Source: an uncultured Actinomyces sp.
Lineage (GTDB): Bacteria; Actinomycetota; Actinomycetes; Actinomycetales; Actinomycetaceae
DNA length: 36,818 nt
Reading direction: 5' to 3'
Assembly (NCBI GenBank): GCA_938040725.1
Contig: CALHZX010000021.1
Location: forward strand, 1-36,818
The position numbers and the translations under genes are program-made. The notes under the pieces were generated by a model that had not been told where the DNA came from, did not search any database, and was given only the letters and a program-made list of their open reading frames with translations. Shown here in pieces: positions 23,249 to 31,362 of the stretch (position 1 is its first letter; the number at the start of each line of letters is the position of its first letter).

Positions 23249-26013
23249 GCCCCAAACGACGTCGACACCGCACCCGGGATACTGACCACGTCGCCCAGCG
23301 CGAGGAGGAAGTCGGCCTCGGCGTCGGCAGTGCAGCCCAGCGCTACGCCGCGTACAAGGCCGAGGCGCAGGCCGCCTCATCGCTACGCGCGCGCTGGGTC
23401 TCCACGCTGAGCTTCACCCCGGACCCGTTCCAGATCCAGGCACTCGATGCCGTCGAGGCCGGCAGTTCGGTCCTCGTCGCTGCTCCTACCGGCGCCGGAA
23501 AGACCATTGTCGGCCAATTCGGCGCATACGTTGCCCTCGAACAGGGCATGCGCGCGTTCTACACGACGCCGATCAAGGCGCTGTCGAACCAGAAGTACCT
23601 GGAGCTATGCGACCTGTACGGTGCGGACAACGTCGGCCTCGCGACTGGTGATACGTCGGTGAACTCCGGTGCCCCGGTCGTCGTCATGACAACCGAGGTG
23701 CTACGCAACATGATCTACGCTGGTGCAGCCCTCGATGACCTGGGCGTCGTCATCCTTGACGAGGTCCACTACCTGGCGGATAAGATGCGCGGCCCCGTGT
23801 GGGAGGAAGTAATCATCCACCTGCCCGCTCACGTCGCAATTATCGCCTTGTCTGCAACGGTATCGAATGCTGAGGAGTTCGGCGCATGGATCCGTGAGGT
23901 TCGCTCCACCTGCGAGATCATCGTCTCCGAAAAGCGTCCCGTCCCGCTCTACCAGCACATGATCGTCGGCGAGGACATCTTTGACCTGTACGCGCCCACC
24001 GGTAAAGGAAAGCTCAATCCCGAACTCGTAGCGGCGACACGGGACTCGGGGATGCGCGGCGGCCGCGGATCGCGCTCATGGAACCGAGAGGTCCGCGTAC
24101 GTCGCGAGTCGCGTCCCTCGACGCTCATCTCGCTTGATCGAGCCAGACTGTTGCCTGCTATCACCTTCATCTTCTCGCGGGCAGGATGCGAGGATGCCGT
24201 GCGCCAGATCCTCTCCACCCGCATCACCCTCACCACGCGTTCCGAGGCAGCTGAGATCGAGAGCTACGTCGACGAGGTCATTACATTGCTGCCGCCCGAG
24301 GATGCCATTGTGTTGGGAGCCGAGTCCTGGAAACGTGGTCTGATGCGCGGCATCGCAGCCCACCACGCCGGCATGCTGCCCCTCATGAAAGAGACCGTCG
24401 AACATCTGTTTTCACGTGGCCTCGTCAAAATGGTGTACGCAACTGAGACGCTTGCGCTCGGCATTAACATGCCCGCCCGCACGGTCGTCATCGAGTCGCT
24501 GACGAAGTGGAATGGTTCGGCGCACGTGTCGTTGTCCGCCGGTGAATACACGCAGCTCTCCGGACGTGCGGGGCGCCGCGGCATCGACACCGAAGGACAT
24601 GCGGTTGTCTCACACCGCGGGGGAGTGGCACCCGAGGAAGTTGCTGCCCTTGCTTCCAAGCGCACGTACCCGTTGATGTCTGCGTTTACTCCGACATACA
24701 ACATGGTCGTCAATCTGCTCGCACGCTCGACACGCGCCCAGACCCGCAAAGTCCTTGAGTCGTCGTTCGCCCAGTACCAGGCCGATTCTGCTGTCGTCAC
24801 TCTCGCCTCTCGACTGACCGATCTGGAGGCGCAGCGAGACGCGATGATCGAGGACCTGTCATGCTCGCACGGTGACGTCCGCGAGTACCTCACCCTGCGC
24901 GACGAGCTCGGTCAGGCAGAGAAGTCGGGGGCCCGGACACGCAAGCGCGAGGCACGCGAGGAGTCTCGACGCGTACTGTCCGGGGTGCGCCCAGGAGACG
25001 TTCTCGCCCTGACGCGAGGGCGTAAGTCCCGCCTGTGCGTCGTCGGTGCGAAGGCCACCAGCGCCTCGGGCCGTGTGGAGGTGTCCGTCATCGGTGAGGA
25101 TTCCACGTGGCGCGCCCTTGGTCCCGAAGACGTGAGAGGGACGATTGTCGTCGTCGGCCACATGTCCATCCCGGGAGGCTCCGCGCTGCGCCGGACGAAA
25201 GAGCGTACGCGTATCGCCGACCAGCTGCGTTCCGGGTCATCCAAGGGGCTTTATGAGCTCCCTACCGGTTCGTCGGATGCTTCTGATCCGGTCAGTGCGC
25301 TGCGCGTTGCGATGCGCCAGCATCCGGTCCACCGCTGCCCGCATCGCGAGGAACACGCTCGGGCGGGCGCCCAGTGGGCGCGTGTGGCGCGCGAGATTGT
25401 CCGTCTGCGCTCAACCATCGACTCCCAGACGGGGTCGGTCGCAGCTCAGTTCGACCGCGTCTGCGGGGTACTCGAACGCCTCGGCTTCCTCACTGGTGAC
25501 GAGGTCACCGATGCGGGTCAGCGTTTACGTCGGATTTTTGGCGAGCGTGACCTGGTGGTGGCCATGTCGATGAATGAGGGCACGTGGAACGAGCTTGACG
25601 AGGCAGAACTTGCCTCAATGCTGTCCGCGCTTGTCTACGATTCTCGCTCCGACGACGATGCTCAACAGCTCGCACCCTCCGGGGTTGGTATTCGTCTTCA
25701 GGAGGCTTGGTACGAGAGCCTCGCGATCCTTAAGCGTGTGCATCGGGTCGAGAAAGCATGCGGATGCGAGCTCACCCCGAGCCTGGACGCGGGCCTCATG
25801 GCGGCGACGCTCGCCTGGGCGCACGGGTCGACGCTGGCCACGGCGATCGACGCAACGCCGATCCAGGCCGGCGATTTCGTCCGTTGGATGCGTCAGGTCA
25901 TGGATTGTCTCGGGCAGATCGCGTCTGCCACATCCAGCAACGAACTGACGCGCAAGGCCGAGGCCGCGAAGGACCGTATCGGTCGCGGTATCGTGGCTTG
26001 GTCGACTTTCTAG
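23245..26013 (+). CDS. helY: Ski2-like DExH RNA/DNA helicase HelY
   Basis: A 922-residue superfamily 2 helicase related to eukaryotic Ski2/Mtr4. Motifs seen: I, APTGAGKT (about 80-87); Ia, YTTPIKALSNQK; II, DEVH (172-175); III, LSATVSN; later FSRAGCED, AHHAGMLP, YATETLALGINMPARTVV and VI, QLSGRAGRRG (about 436). The C-terminal half resembles the DSHCT domain, ending with VRWMRQVMDCLGQIA. RNA processing or decay is a likely role by family; its exact substrate in Actinobacteria is not established here. The GTG at 23245 overlaps the pafC stop (GTGA) with GAGAGGA 7 bases upstream. Confidence 0.92.
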   Translation: MSPKRRRHRTRDTDHVAQREEEVGLGVGSAAQRYAAYKAEAQAASSLRARWVSTLSFTPDPFQIQALDAVEAGSSVLVAAPTGAGKTIVGQFGAYVALEQGMRAFYTTPIKALSNQKYLELCDLYGADNVGLATGDTSVNSGAPVVVMTTEVLRNMIYAGAALDDLGVVILDEVHYLADKMRGPVWEEVIIHLPAHVAIIALSATVSNAEEFGAWIREVRSTCEIIVSEKRPVPLYQHMIVGEDIFDLYAPTGKGKLNPELVAATRDSGMRGGRGSRSWNREVRVRRESRPSTLISLDRARLLPAITFIFSRAGCEDAVRQILSTRITLTTRSEAAEIESYVDEVITLLPPEDAIVLGAESWKRGLMRGIAAHHAGMLPLMKETVEHLFSRGLVKMVYATETLALGINMPARTVVIESLTKWNGSAHVSLSAGEYTQLSGRAGRRGIDTEGHAVVSHRGGVAPEEVAALASKRTYPLMSAFTPTYNMVVNLLARSTRAQTRKVLESSFAQYQADSAVVTLASRLTDLEAQRDAMIEDLSCSHGDVREYLTLRDELGQAEKSGARTRKREAREESRRVLSGVRPGDVLALTRGRKSRLCVVGAKATSASGRVEVSVIGEDSTWRALGPEDVRGTIVVVGHMSIPGGSALRRTKERTRIADQLRSGSSKGLYELPTGSSDASDPVSALRVAMRQHPVHRCPHREEHARAGAQWARVAREIVRLRSTIDSQTGSVAAQFDRVCGVLERLGFLTGDEVTDAGQRLRRIFGERDLVVAMSMNEGTWNELDEAELASMLSALVYDSRSDDDAQQLAPSGVGIRLQEAWYESLAILKRVHRVEKACGCELTPSLDAGLMAATLAWAHGSTLATAIDATPIQAGDFVRWMRQVMDCLGQIASATSSNELTRKAEAAKDRIGRGIVAWSTF

Positions 26014-26028
26014 AGAGCTGGAGGGCTT

Positions 26029-27648
26029 GTGGGGCATCACGATATTTTGCAGCGCGCCTCGTTTGCGCACGTGTGCGGTGACTCGCTCATCGCTGCGATC
26101 GCGGGCCTCGCGCTGTACGCGTCATTTGCGCCGCTGGGATGGTGGTGGCTGTCGGTACCCGCACTGGCGCTGTACATCTCGCGCATCGACGAGGCCAGGG
26201 CTCCACGGGCGTTGACGGCCACGTTTGTGTTCGGTATGAGTTTCTGGCTTCCGCTCATCGACTGGATTCCGCTCGCCGTTGGTACGACGCCCCCGTGGTT
26301 CGTGCTTGCGTTCGTGCAGACGCTGTTCCTGATGGCCTGGGTTCTCTTCGCGAGGTGGACGCAGCTATGGGCGTGGGCGCGTGGTCCGATCATCCAGGCA
26401 CTGCTCTTTGCCCTCACGTGGGCCGGTGTCGATGCCGCGCGCTCCCGGTGGCCCTGGTCTGGCTTTCCCTGGGGCTCCGTGGCACTGCCTCAGGTGGATT
26501 CCTCTCTCGGGCACCTCGCCCCGTACGGCGGAACGACACTGATCACTGCGGTCGTCATCGCGCTCGCAGTTCTCGTTCGCCGCGCATTCGCGGCTCGCGA
26601 TGCGTCAGTGATTCGCGAGCACTGGTTCTCGCGTCCAGTACTCGCCGTCATCGTCGTGGCTGCATACGTCGCACCCCTCGCTCTGACACTGCCGAACCAG
26701 GCAGAGAACGGAATGCTACGTATCGGTGTCGTCCAAGGTGACATCGCGCTTCCGGGCGCACAGGCCTACAGGCGTGAGGGCGAGGTGACTGGCAACAATG
26801 TTCGTGCTGCCCTCGAGCTCGCGAGCTCCCCGGAGCTGGTCGATCACCCACTTGATCTGGCAATCTGGGGCGAAGGATCCGTCGACCGTGATCCCCTCGC
26901 GTTCCCTGCAATCGGACAGGCAGTCAATCATGCCGCCTCTGCACTCGACGCGCCGGTGCTGATCGGCTACACGAACCTCAATGAACGTGATCACGTCAAG
27001 AATTGGCTTGCGATCTGGGAGCCCGGTCAGGGGCTGGAGGAATCGGCTCGATACTCGAAACACGTCCCCGTGCCCTTTGGTGAATTCATCCCGTTCCGTG
27101 CATTCATCACGTCCTTCGCGACCGAAGTCGCACAGTCAAGCCGAGACATGGAGCCGGGGGCAGAGCCACCGCTCATGACAGTACACGCACGCGACGGACG
27201 CGACGTCCCCCTCGCGGTCGGCATCTGTTTCGAAGCGGCTTATCCCATGGTGATTGGCGACGGTGTTGCTCGCGGCGGCCAAGCCATCATCGTCCCGTCA
27301 AACAACTATCACTTCCGGTCCTCAGGAGAGTCCGCGCAGCAGGGCCAGCTCCTACGCATGCGAGCGATGGAGTACTCGCGCAGTGCTATTCAGGCATCGA
27401 CAACGGGCCATTCCTACGTTATTCGTCCCGATGGTTCGATCCTGGAGCAAACCGGCACCGAGCAGGCGGCAACACTCACCGCCGATATTCCACTTCGTAC
27501 GTCGCTGACGTTGACCGCTCGAGCGGGGGAGAGGATCCCGAACATCGTCATGGCTGCCACACTGGTCATCTGTTTATCCGCCCTTGTGACGCTTGTCGGG
27601 CGACGTATCAGCGCCCGAGCGCGCGCCAGGCGTGCATCGCACGACTAA
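26029..27648 (+). CDS. lnt: Apolipoprotein N-acyltransferase
   Basis: Adds the third acyl chain to the N-terminal cysteine of lipoproteins, on the outer face of the membrane. The 539-residue protein has several N-terminal membrane segments (about 17-200) followed by a nitrilase-fold domain. The catalytic triad is visible: Glu282 (in LAIWGEGSVD), Lys344 (in YSKHVPVPFGEF) and Cys400 (in GICFEAAYP). A last hydrophobic segment near 505-525 precedes a basic tail. The E-motif reads WGEG where WPES is commoner. The start is GTG with GGAGGG 5 bases upstream. ppm follows; in M. tuberculosis both activities lie in one fused protein. Confidence 0.93.
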   Translation: MGHHDILQRASFAHVCGDSLIAAIAGLALYASFAPLGWWWLSVPALALYISRIDEARAPRALTATFVFGMSFWLPLIDWIPLAVGTTPPWFVLAFVQTLFLMAWVLFARWTQLWAWARGPIIQALLFALTWAGVDAARSRWPWSGFPWGSVALPQVDSSLGHLAPYGGTTLITAVVIALAVLVRRAFAARDASVIREHWFSRPVLAVIVVAAYVAPLALTLPNQAENGMLRIGVVQGDIALPGAQAYRREGEVTGNNVRAALELASSPELVDHPLDLAIWGEGSVDRDPLAFPAIGQAVNHAASALDAPVLIGYTNLNERDHVKNWLAIWEPGQGLEESARYSKHVPVPFGEFIPFRAFITSFATEVAQSSRDMEPGAEPPLMTVHARDGRDVPLAVGICFEAAYPMVIGDGVARGGQAIIVPSNNYHFRSSGESAQQGQLLRMRAMEYSRSAIQASTTGHSYVIRPDGSILEQTGTEQAATLTADIPLRTSLTLTARAGERIPNIVMAATLVICLSALVTLVGRRISARARARRASHD

Positions 27649-27654
27649 GTTCGG

Positions 27655-27667
27655 CAAAATGTGACCC
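27655..27667 (+). promoter_or_regulatory. -10 element of leaderless ppm transcript
   Basis: CAAAAT (27655-27660) ends 7 bases before the ATG of the mannosyltransferase gene, and no Shine-Dalgarno site is present. The first base departs from TANNNT, so this is a weaker example than the others. Confidence 0.35.
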
Positions 27668-28450
27668 ATGACTGTTTCTGAGCGCCTTGTTCCTTCTCCA
27701 CAGGGGGACCACACCCTGATCGTGATCCCGACATACAACGAAATGGAGACGCTTCCAGGCATTCTGACGCAGGTCTGGTCTCATGTGCCCCACGCGCACA
27801 TCCTCATCGTCGATGACTCCTCGCCGGATGGGACGGGGGAGTGGGTTGACTCTCGCCGCGCGGAGGAGGACCGCCTCCACATCCTCCATCGTCCTGCCAA
27901 ATCCGGCCTCGCCACCGCCTACGTCGACGGTATGGGCTGGGGCATTGAGCACGACTACCCGTTCATTCTCCAGATGGACGCGGACGGTTCGCACCGGCCG
28001 GTGGATCTACCGAAGCTGCTGACACGCATGGCCGGACCCGATGCACCGGACCTCGTCATCGGGTCACGATGGATCCCGGGCGGACGTATTAACGGTTGGT
28101 CTCACAAGCGCGTCGCGCTCTCAAAGGCGGGCAATTATTATGTCCGATTCTGCCTGGGAACACCGGTCAAGGACGCAACAGCGGGCCTACGCCTACACCG
28201 CGCCGCCTTCCTACAGGAGAACGAGGTCCTCGATCGGGTAGCAACCACCGGCTTTGGATTCCAGGTGGAAATGACCGAACTCGAACGATCTCTGGGAGCG
28301 GTGATCACCGAGGTACCCATCACCTTTGATGAGCGCATCGCTGGCGAGTCGAAGCTGGATTCATCCATCTTCGTTGAGGAGCTCGTGATGGTCACGAAAG
28401 GCGGCCTGGGTCGCGTGACCCAGGCCGCCCGTCGAGCGTTCTCGAAGTAA
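27668..28450 (+). CDS. ppm1: Polyprenol monophosphomannose synthase (GT2 family)
   Basis: Transfers mannose from GDP-mannose to polyprenyl phosphate, giving the lipid donor for lipoglycan and protein mannosylation. The 260-residue GT-A protein has VIPTYNEMETLPGIL (19-33), HILIVDDSSPDGTGEWV (44-60), the catalytic DADGSHRP (104-111), GSRWIPGGRINGWSHKR and VKDATAGLRLHR. No C-terminal membrane segments are present, as in bacterial catalytic Ppm1 domains. Its TAA stop directly abuts the stop of the opposing rbpA gene. A perfect 13-bp hairpin lies in its last 17 codons. Confidence 0.92.
   Translation: MTVSERLVPSPQGDHTLIVIPTYNEMETLPGILTQVWSHVPHAHILIVDDSSPDGTGEWVDSRRAEEDRLHILHRPAKSGLATAYVDGMGWGIEHDYPFILQMDADGSHRPVDLPKLLTRMAGPDAPDLVIGSRWIPGGRINGWSHKRVALSKAGNYYVRFCLGTPVKDATAGLRLHRAAFLQENEVLDRVATTGFGFQVEMTELERSLGAVITEVPITFDERIAGESKLDSSIFVEELVMVTKGGLGRVTQAARRAFSK
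28397..28429 (-). terminator. Possible rbpA terminator inside the ppm coding end
   Basis: A perfect 13-bp GC-rich stem (28400-28412 with 28417-28429, loop GCGT) lies within ppm, about 22 bases beyond the rbpA stop in the minus direction. On the minus strand it is followed by TTTCG; on the plus strand no T-run follows. It may terminate rbpA transcripts, but the T-tract is short and the stem could reflect coding sequence only. Confidence 0.35.
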
Positions 28451-28816
28451 TCAGCCCTTCCGATAGGAGCCCTCGGGCCGCAGGCGGCCCTCACGGTAAG
28501 CGGTGAGCTGTTCGGTGAGAACGACCTCAAGCTCTTCAATGGAGCGGCGCTCGCGCAGCATATCCCAGTGGGTGCGCTGGGGCTTGACGGGCTTATTGTC
28601 CTCGTCCTCGACGGTCTCGCCGATCAGATCGGCCTGCTGGCCACACTTGCATTCCCAGGTTGCAGGGGCCGTCGCCTCGCTGGATAGCGTGACCTCAAAC
28701 TCATGACCGTTCGGGCACGCATAACGAACAATGAAACGGTCGGCGAAGACAACGCCATCCTCGGATTCGAGGGACTTCGCACCGATCTGCATGCCACGCA
28801 GTGCGCGGTCAGCCAT
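28451..28816 (-). CDS. rbpA: RNA polymerase-binding protein RbpA
   Basis: An actinobacterial transcription activator that binds RNA polymerase and the principal sigma factor and stabilises the open complex. The 121-residue protein begins MADRALRGMQIGAKSLESED. It has a zinc-ribbon-like core (Cys34, His38, Cys56, Cys58) and the sigma-interaction helix RTHWDMLRERRSIEELE (81-97). The longer upstream frame is rejected: the ATG at 28816 has AGGAGG 6 bases before it and matches the family N-terminus. A TAGAAT -10-like element (minus strand, 28851-28856) lies upstream. It converges on ppm with no spacing, the orientation also seen for Rv2050/Rv2051c. Confidence 0.95.
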   Translation of the reverse strand: MADRALRGMQIGAKSLESEDGVVFADRFIVRYACPNGHEFEVTLSSEATAPATWECKCGQQADLIGETVEDEDNKPVKPQRTHWDMLRERRSIEELEVVLTEQLTAYREGRLRPEGSYRKG

Positions 28817-28915
28817 AACAGCCTCCTGGACGTAGATAAGAAACGGAACCATTCTATCTGACACGTCAAGCGGAATGCGCCCACGGCCTCGTCTCCACCC
28901 CAGCCCCACGATCCG

Positions 28916-28929
28916 ATAATGTACATTAT
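28916..28929. repeat. 14-bp perfect AT-rich palindrome (possible operator)
   Basis: ATAATGTACATTAT is a perfect palindrome in the 164-bp divergent region between rbpA and the PAP2 gene. It lies 87 bases upstream of the rbpA coding start's 5' side region (100 bases from the ATG) and 51 bases before the PAP2 ATG. Its AT richness stands out in this GC-rich DNA. Symmetric sites of this size commonly bind dimeric HTH repressors. The cognate regulator is unknown. Confidence 0.5.
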
Positions 28930-28944
28930 GTCTGTTTTTCTTTA

Positions 28945-28980
28945 TCGACCCCTCTCCGAGCTCGCGGTACAGTTGCTGTC
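28945..28980 (+). promoter_or_regulatory. Promoter of leaderless PAP2 transcript
   Basis: TCGACC (28945-28950) and TACAGT (28968-28973) are spaced by 17 bases. The -10 ends 7 bases before the ATG at 28981, and no Shine-Dalgarno site is present. This is the best -35/-10 pair among the leaderless starts in the window. The palindrome at 28916-28929 lies just upstream. Confidence 0.55.
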
Positions 28981-29724
28981 ATGACGACGGACCTACAAGC
29001 ACGCTCCCAGCACCCCCCTGTTCTTCGCGAGGTCATCGCTCTCTCACTGACATGCCTTGCCTACTCCGTCCTCTCATTCTTGGCTAAGGCTCCCGAGTCT
29101 GTCGCGATAACCCATGCGCACGACGTCGCCGCGTTCGAGTCGCGTATCGGCCTTTTTATTGAAAGTTCGGCCAATGCATGGCTGACCGCCCACCCGGTCC
29201 TCGCCTCGCTCGCATCTGCACAGTACGCGGTCTCATTCCTTGCAATGACCGGCATCGCCCTGGTCGTCCTCTGGCGCAAGGCCCCAACCTCTTACCGCCG
29301 GGCTCGATGGACGCTCGTCATCATGACGATCGGCGCGCTCATCACGTACTGGACCTACCCCTTGGCTCCCCCACGCCTCGTCCCCGATCTTGGCTTCGTC
29401 GACGCCGTCGCCACTCACACATCTACCTATTCACATCTGTTTGGCACGCTCGCCAATCCCTACGGTGCGATGCCCTCGATGCATACCGGCTGGTCCGTGT
29501 GGGTTGCCGTCATGCTCGGAACATACGTGTGGCGCTCGTGGTGGGCGCGACTCCTTCTCGCTTTTCATCCCGCGATCACGATCGTGACAATCGTCGCAAC
29601 TGGCAATCATTATGTGGTTGACGCCATTGCCGGCTGCATGTACTTCCTGCTTGGCTGGCTCTTTGCCACCATTGCGAACAGGACGTTACCCAGGAATGTG
29701 CGAACGACCGGCGAGACGTCCTAG
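28981..29724 (+). CDS. PAP2-superfamily membrane protein (Aur1/inositol-phosphotransferase-like)
   Basis: A 247-residue membrane protein with about six hydrophobic segments. The PAP2 catalytic signature is present: YPLAPPRLVPDLGF (126-139), PSMHTGWSVWV (165-175, catalytic His168) and the last motif GNHYVVDAIAG (208-218). The PPRL plus PSMHTGW form is characteristic of the Aur1-like PAP2_3 group, whose members transfer or hydrolyse lipid phosphates, including inositol-phosphate transfer. The actual substrate cannot be read from the sequence. It stands alone, transcribed rightward, ahead of the Hsp70-like gene. Confidence 0.82.
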   Translation: MTTDLQARSQHPPVLREVIALSLTCLAYSVLSFLAKAPESVAITHAHDVAAFESRIGLFIESSANAWLTAHPVLASLASAQYAVSFLAMTGIALVVLWRKAPTSYRRARWTLVIMTIGALITYWTYPLAPPRLVPDLGFVDAVATHTSTYSHLFGTLANPYGAMPSMHTGWSVWVAVMLGTYVWRSWWARLLLAFHPAITIVTIVATGNHYVVDAIAGCMYFLLGWLFATIANRTLPRNVRTTGETS

Positions 29725-29744
29725 GAGCGCCCCGCAATAGACGC

Positions 29745-29757
29745 TAGGGTGGGTATC
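29745..29757 (+). promoter_or_regulatory. -10 element of leaderless Hsp70-like gene
   Basis: TAGGGT (29745-29750) ends 7 bases before the ATG at 29758 and no Shine-Dalgarno site is present. This decides the start against the in-frame GTG at 29749, which overlaps the hexamer. Confidence 0.55.
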
Positions 29758-31272
29758 ATGAGACTCGGAGTTGATTTTGGCACCACAACCACCGCGATCG
29801 CTATCGTTGACCGGGGAAACTATCCCATCGTCTCTTTTGTCAACAACAACGACGATACGGTCGATTTTGTTCCGTCAATCATCGCGCTTGAAGGCGACCA
29901 CTTGGTTTACGGCTTCGACGCAGAAGACGCGGCCCGCGCGGGAGCTCCCCACCTGCGTTCTTTCAAGCGCCTGCTCTCCGACCCGTCGGTGACTGACACA
30001 TCCACTCTGCGCCTGGGCAACCACAGCATCTCGATCCTCGACGCGCTCACCGGTTTCCTCAGTTACGTCGCACGTTCGCTGCGCACCAACTCTTCGATTG
30101 CTTCCCTCCCTGCGTCCGAGCCACTTGAGGCTCTTGTCGGCGTCCCCGCACACGCATGGTCTGCGCAACGCTTCCTGACCCTCGAGGCCTTCCGTCGCGC
30201 CGGCTGGGACGTCCTCGCAATGGTGAACGAGCCCTCCGCCGCAGGCTTTGAGTACACCCACCGTCACGCGGGAACGCTCAACTCGAAGCGCACCGCGATC
30301 CTCGTCTACGACCTTGGCGGCGGCACATTCGACGCCTCCATCGTGTCAGCCACAGGAACCCTGCACGAGGTCATGGGATCACGCGGGCTCAACATGGTCG
30401 GCGGGGACGATTTCGACGTCGTGCTCGCTAACCGGCTCGCTGCCGCAGCCGGCACTGATTCCGGCAAGCTCGGCGACGAGGCGTGGGAACGCCTCGTCGA
30501 GGACGCGCGCGATGCGAAGGAGACCCTCTCCCCCTCGACGAAGTTCATTACCGTACCCGTCGACGGCGAGCCCGTCACCATCCCCGTTGCTGACTTCTAT
30601 GAGGCAGCCACTCCCCTCGTCGACTCGACTGTCGCCGCCATGGAACCGCTCCTCGTCCCTGACACTTCGGGCGTCGGTCAGCTGGGCGGAGATATCGCCG
30701 GTCTCTACGTTGTGGGCGGCGGCTCGCAGCTTCCGCTTGTGGCACGCGTCCTGCGTTCGCGTTTTGGGCGCCGTGTCCACCGCTCGCCACACACCGCGGC
30801 GTCAACAGCAATCGGACTTGCCATCGGCGCTGATCCCGAGGCCGCGTACACCGTGCGCGAACAACTCTCGCGCGGCGTTGGCGTGTTCCGCGAGCGCGAG
30901 GCAGGAAGCTTCATCTCCTTCGATACGCTCCTGGAGCCCAACACAGAGCTCGCCCCGGGAGAAACGCTGACCATCAAGCGCCGCTACCGGGCGGCACACA
31001 ACATCGGCTATTTCCGTTTCGTCGAGTACTCCTCTTTCGACGAGGCAGGGGTGCCGCGCGGCGATCTTCAGCCCTACGGCGAGGTTATCTTTCCCTTCGA
31101 TCGAGCGCTGCGTCTCGCTGATATCGATCTCACCACGATTCCCGTCGTACGCACCGATGATGGGCCTCTCATCGAAGAGTCCTACATTGTCGACGAGAAC
31201 GGCCTGGTCACCGTTGAGATTACCGACGTCGAGGCATCCTACACGGTGAGCCGTCCGCTCGGTCGCCGCTAA
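29758..31272 (+). CDS. Hsp70 family protein lacking the C-terminal lid
   Basis: A 504-residue DnaK-like ATPase. The actin-fold nucleotide-binding domain (about 1-360) has phosphate-1 VDFGTTTTAIA, NEPSAAGFEY, phosphate-2 DLGGGTFDASIV (about 185-196) and the adenosine motif YVVGGGSQLPLV. A beta-rich segment of about 110 residues follows (ISFDTLLEPNTELAPGETLT onward), matching only a short substrate-binding beta domain. The alpha-helical lid of DnaK, which would take the protein to about 600, is missing. No grpE, dnaJ or hspR is nearby. It is probably a specialised Hsp70 paralogue; its client is unknown. Confidence 0.88.
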   Translation: MRLGVDFGTTTTAIAIVDRGNYPIVSFVNNNDDTVDFVPSIIALEGDHLVYGFDAEDAARAGAPHLRSFKRLLSDPSVTDTSTLRLGNHSISILDALTGFLSYVARSLRTNSSIASLPASEPLEALVGVPAHAWSAQRFLTLEAFRRAGWDVLAMVNEPSAAGFEYTHRHAGTLNSKRTAILVYDLGGGTFDASIVSATGTLHEVMGSRGLNMVGGDDFDVVLANRLAAAAGTDSGKLGDEAWERLVEDARDAKETLSPSTKFITVPVDGEPVTIPVADFYEAATPLVDSTVAAMEPLLVPDTSGVGQLGGDIAGLYVVGGGSQLPLVARVLRSRFGRRVHRSPHTAASTAIGLAIGADPEAAYTVREQLSRGVGVFREREAGSFISFDTLLEPNTELAPGETLTIKRRYRAAHNIGYFRFVEYSSFDEAGVPRGDLQPYGEVIFPFDRALRLADIDLTTIPVVRTDDGPLIEESYIVDENGLVTVEITDVEASYTVSRPLGRR

Positions 31273-31302
31273 TCCGCGGGCAGATAAGCACGCTGACAGA
31301 GT

Positions 31303-31342
31303 AAAAGGGTGTGGGGGCCAGGCTCAGCCTGGCCCCCACACC
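31303..31342 (-). terminator. Terminator of the garA-ftsR-MerR unit
   Basis: A 15-bp perfect stem (31308-31322 with 31328-31342, loop CTCAG) lies between the convergent Hsp70-like and MerR genes. On the minus strand it is followed by CTTTTACT (TTTT at 31303-31306), so it terminates the leftward MerR transcript. The hairpin can also serve the Hsp70-like gene, but no T-run follows on the plus strand. Confidence 0.85.
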
Positions 31343-31362
31343 GTATCGTCGTGTCGGTCTCG

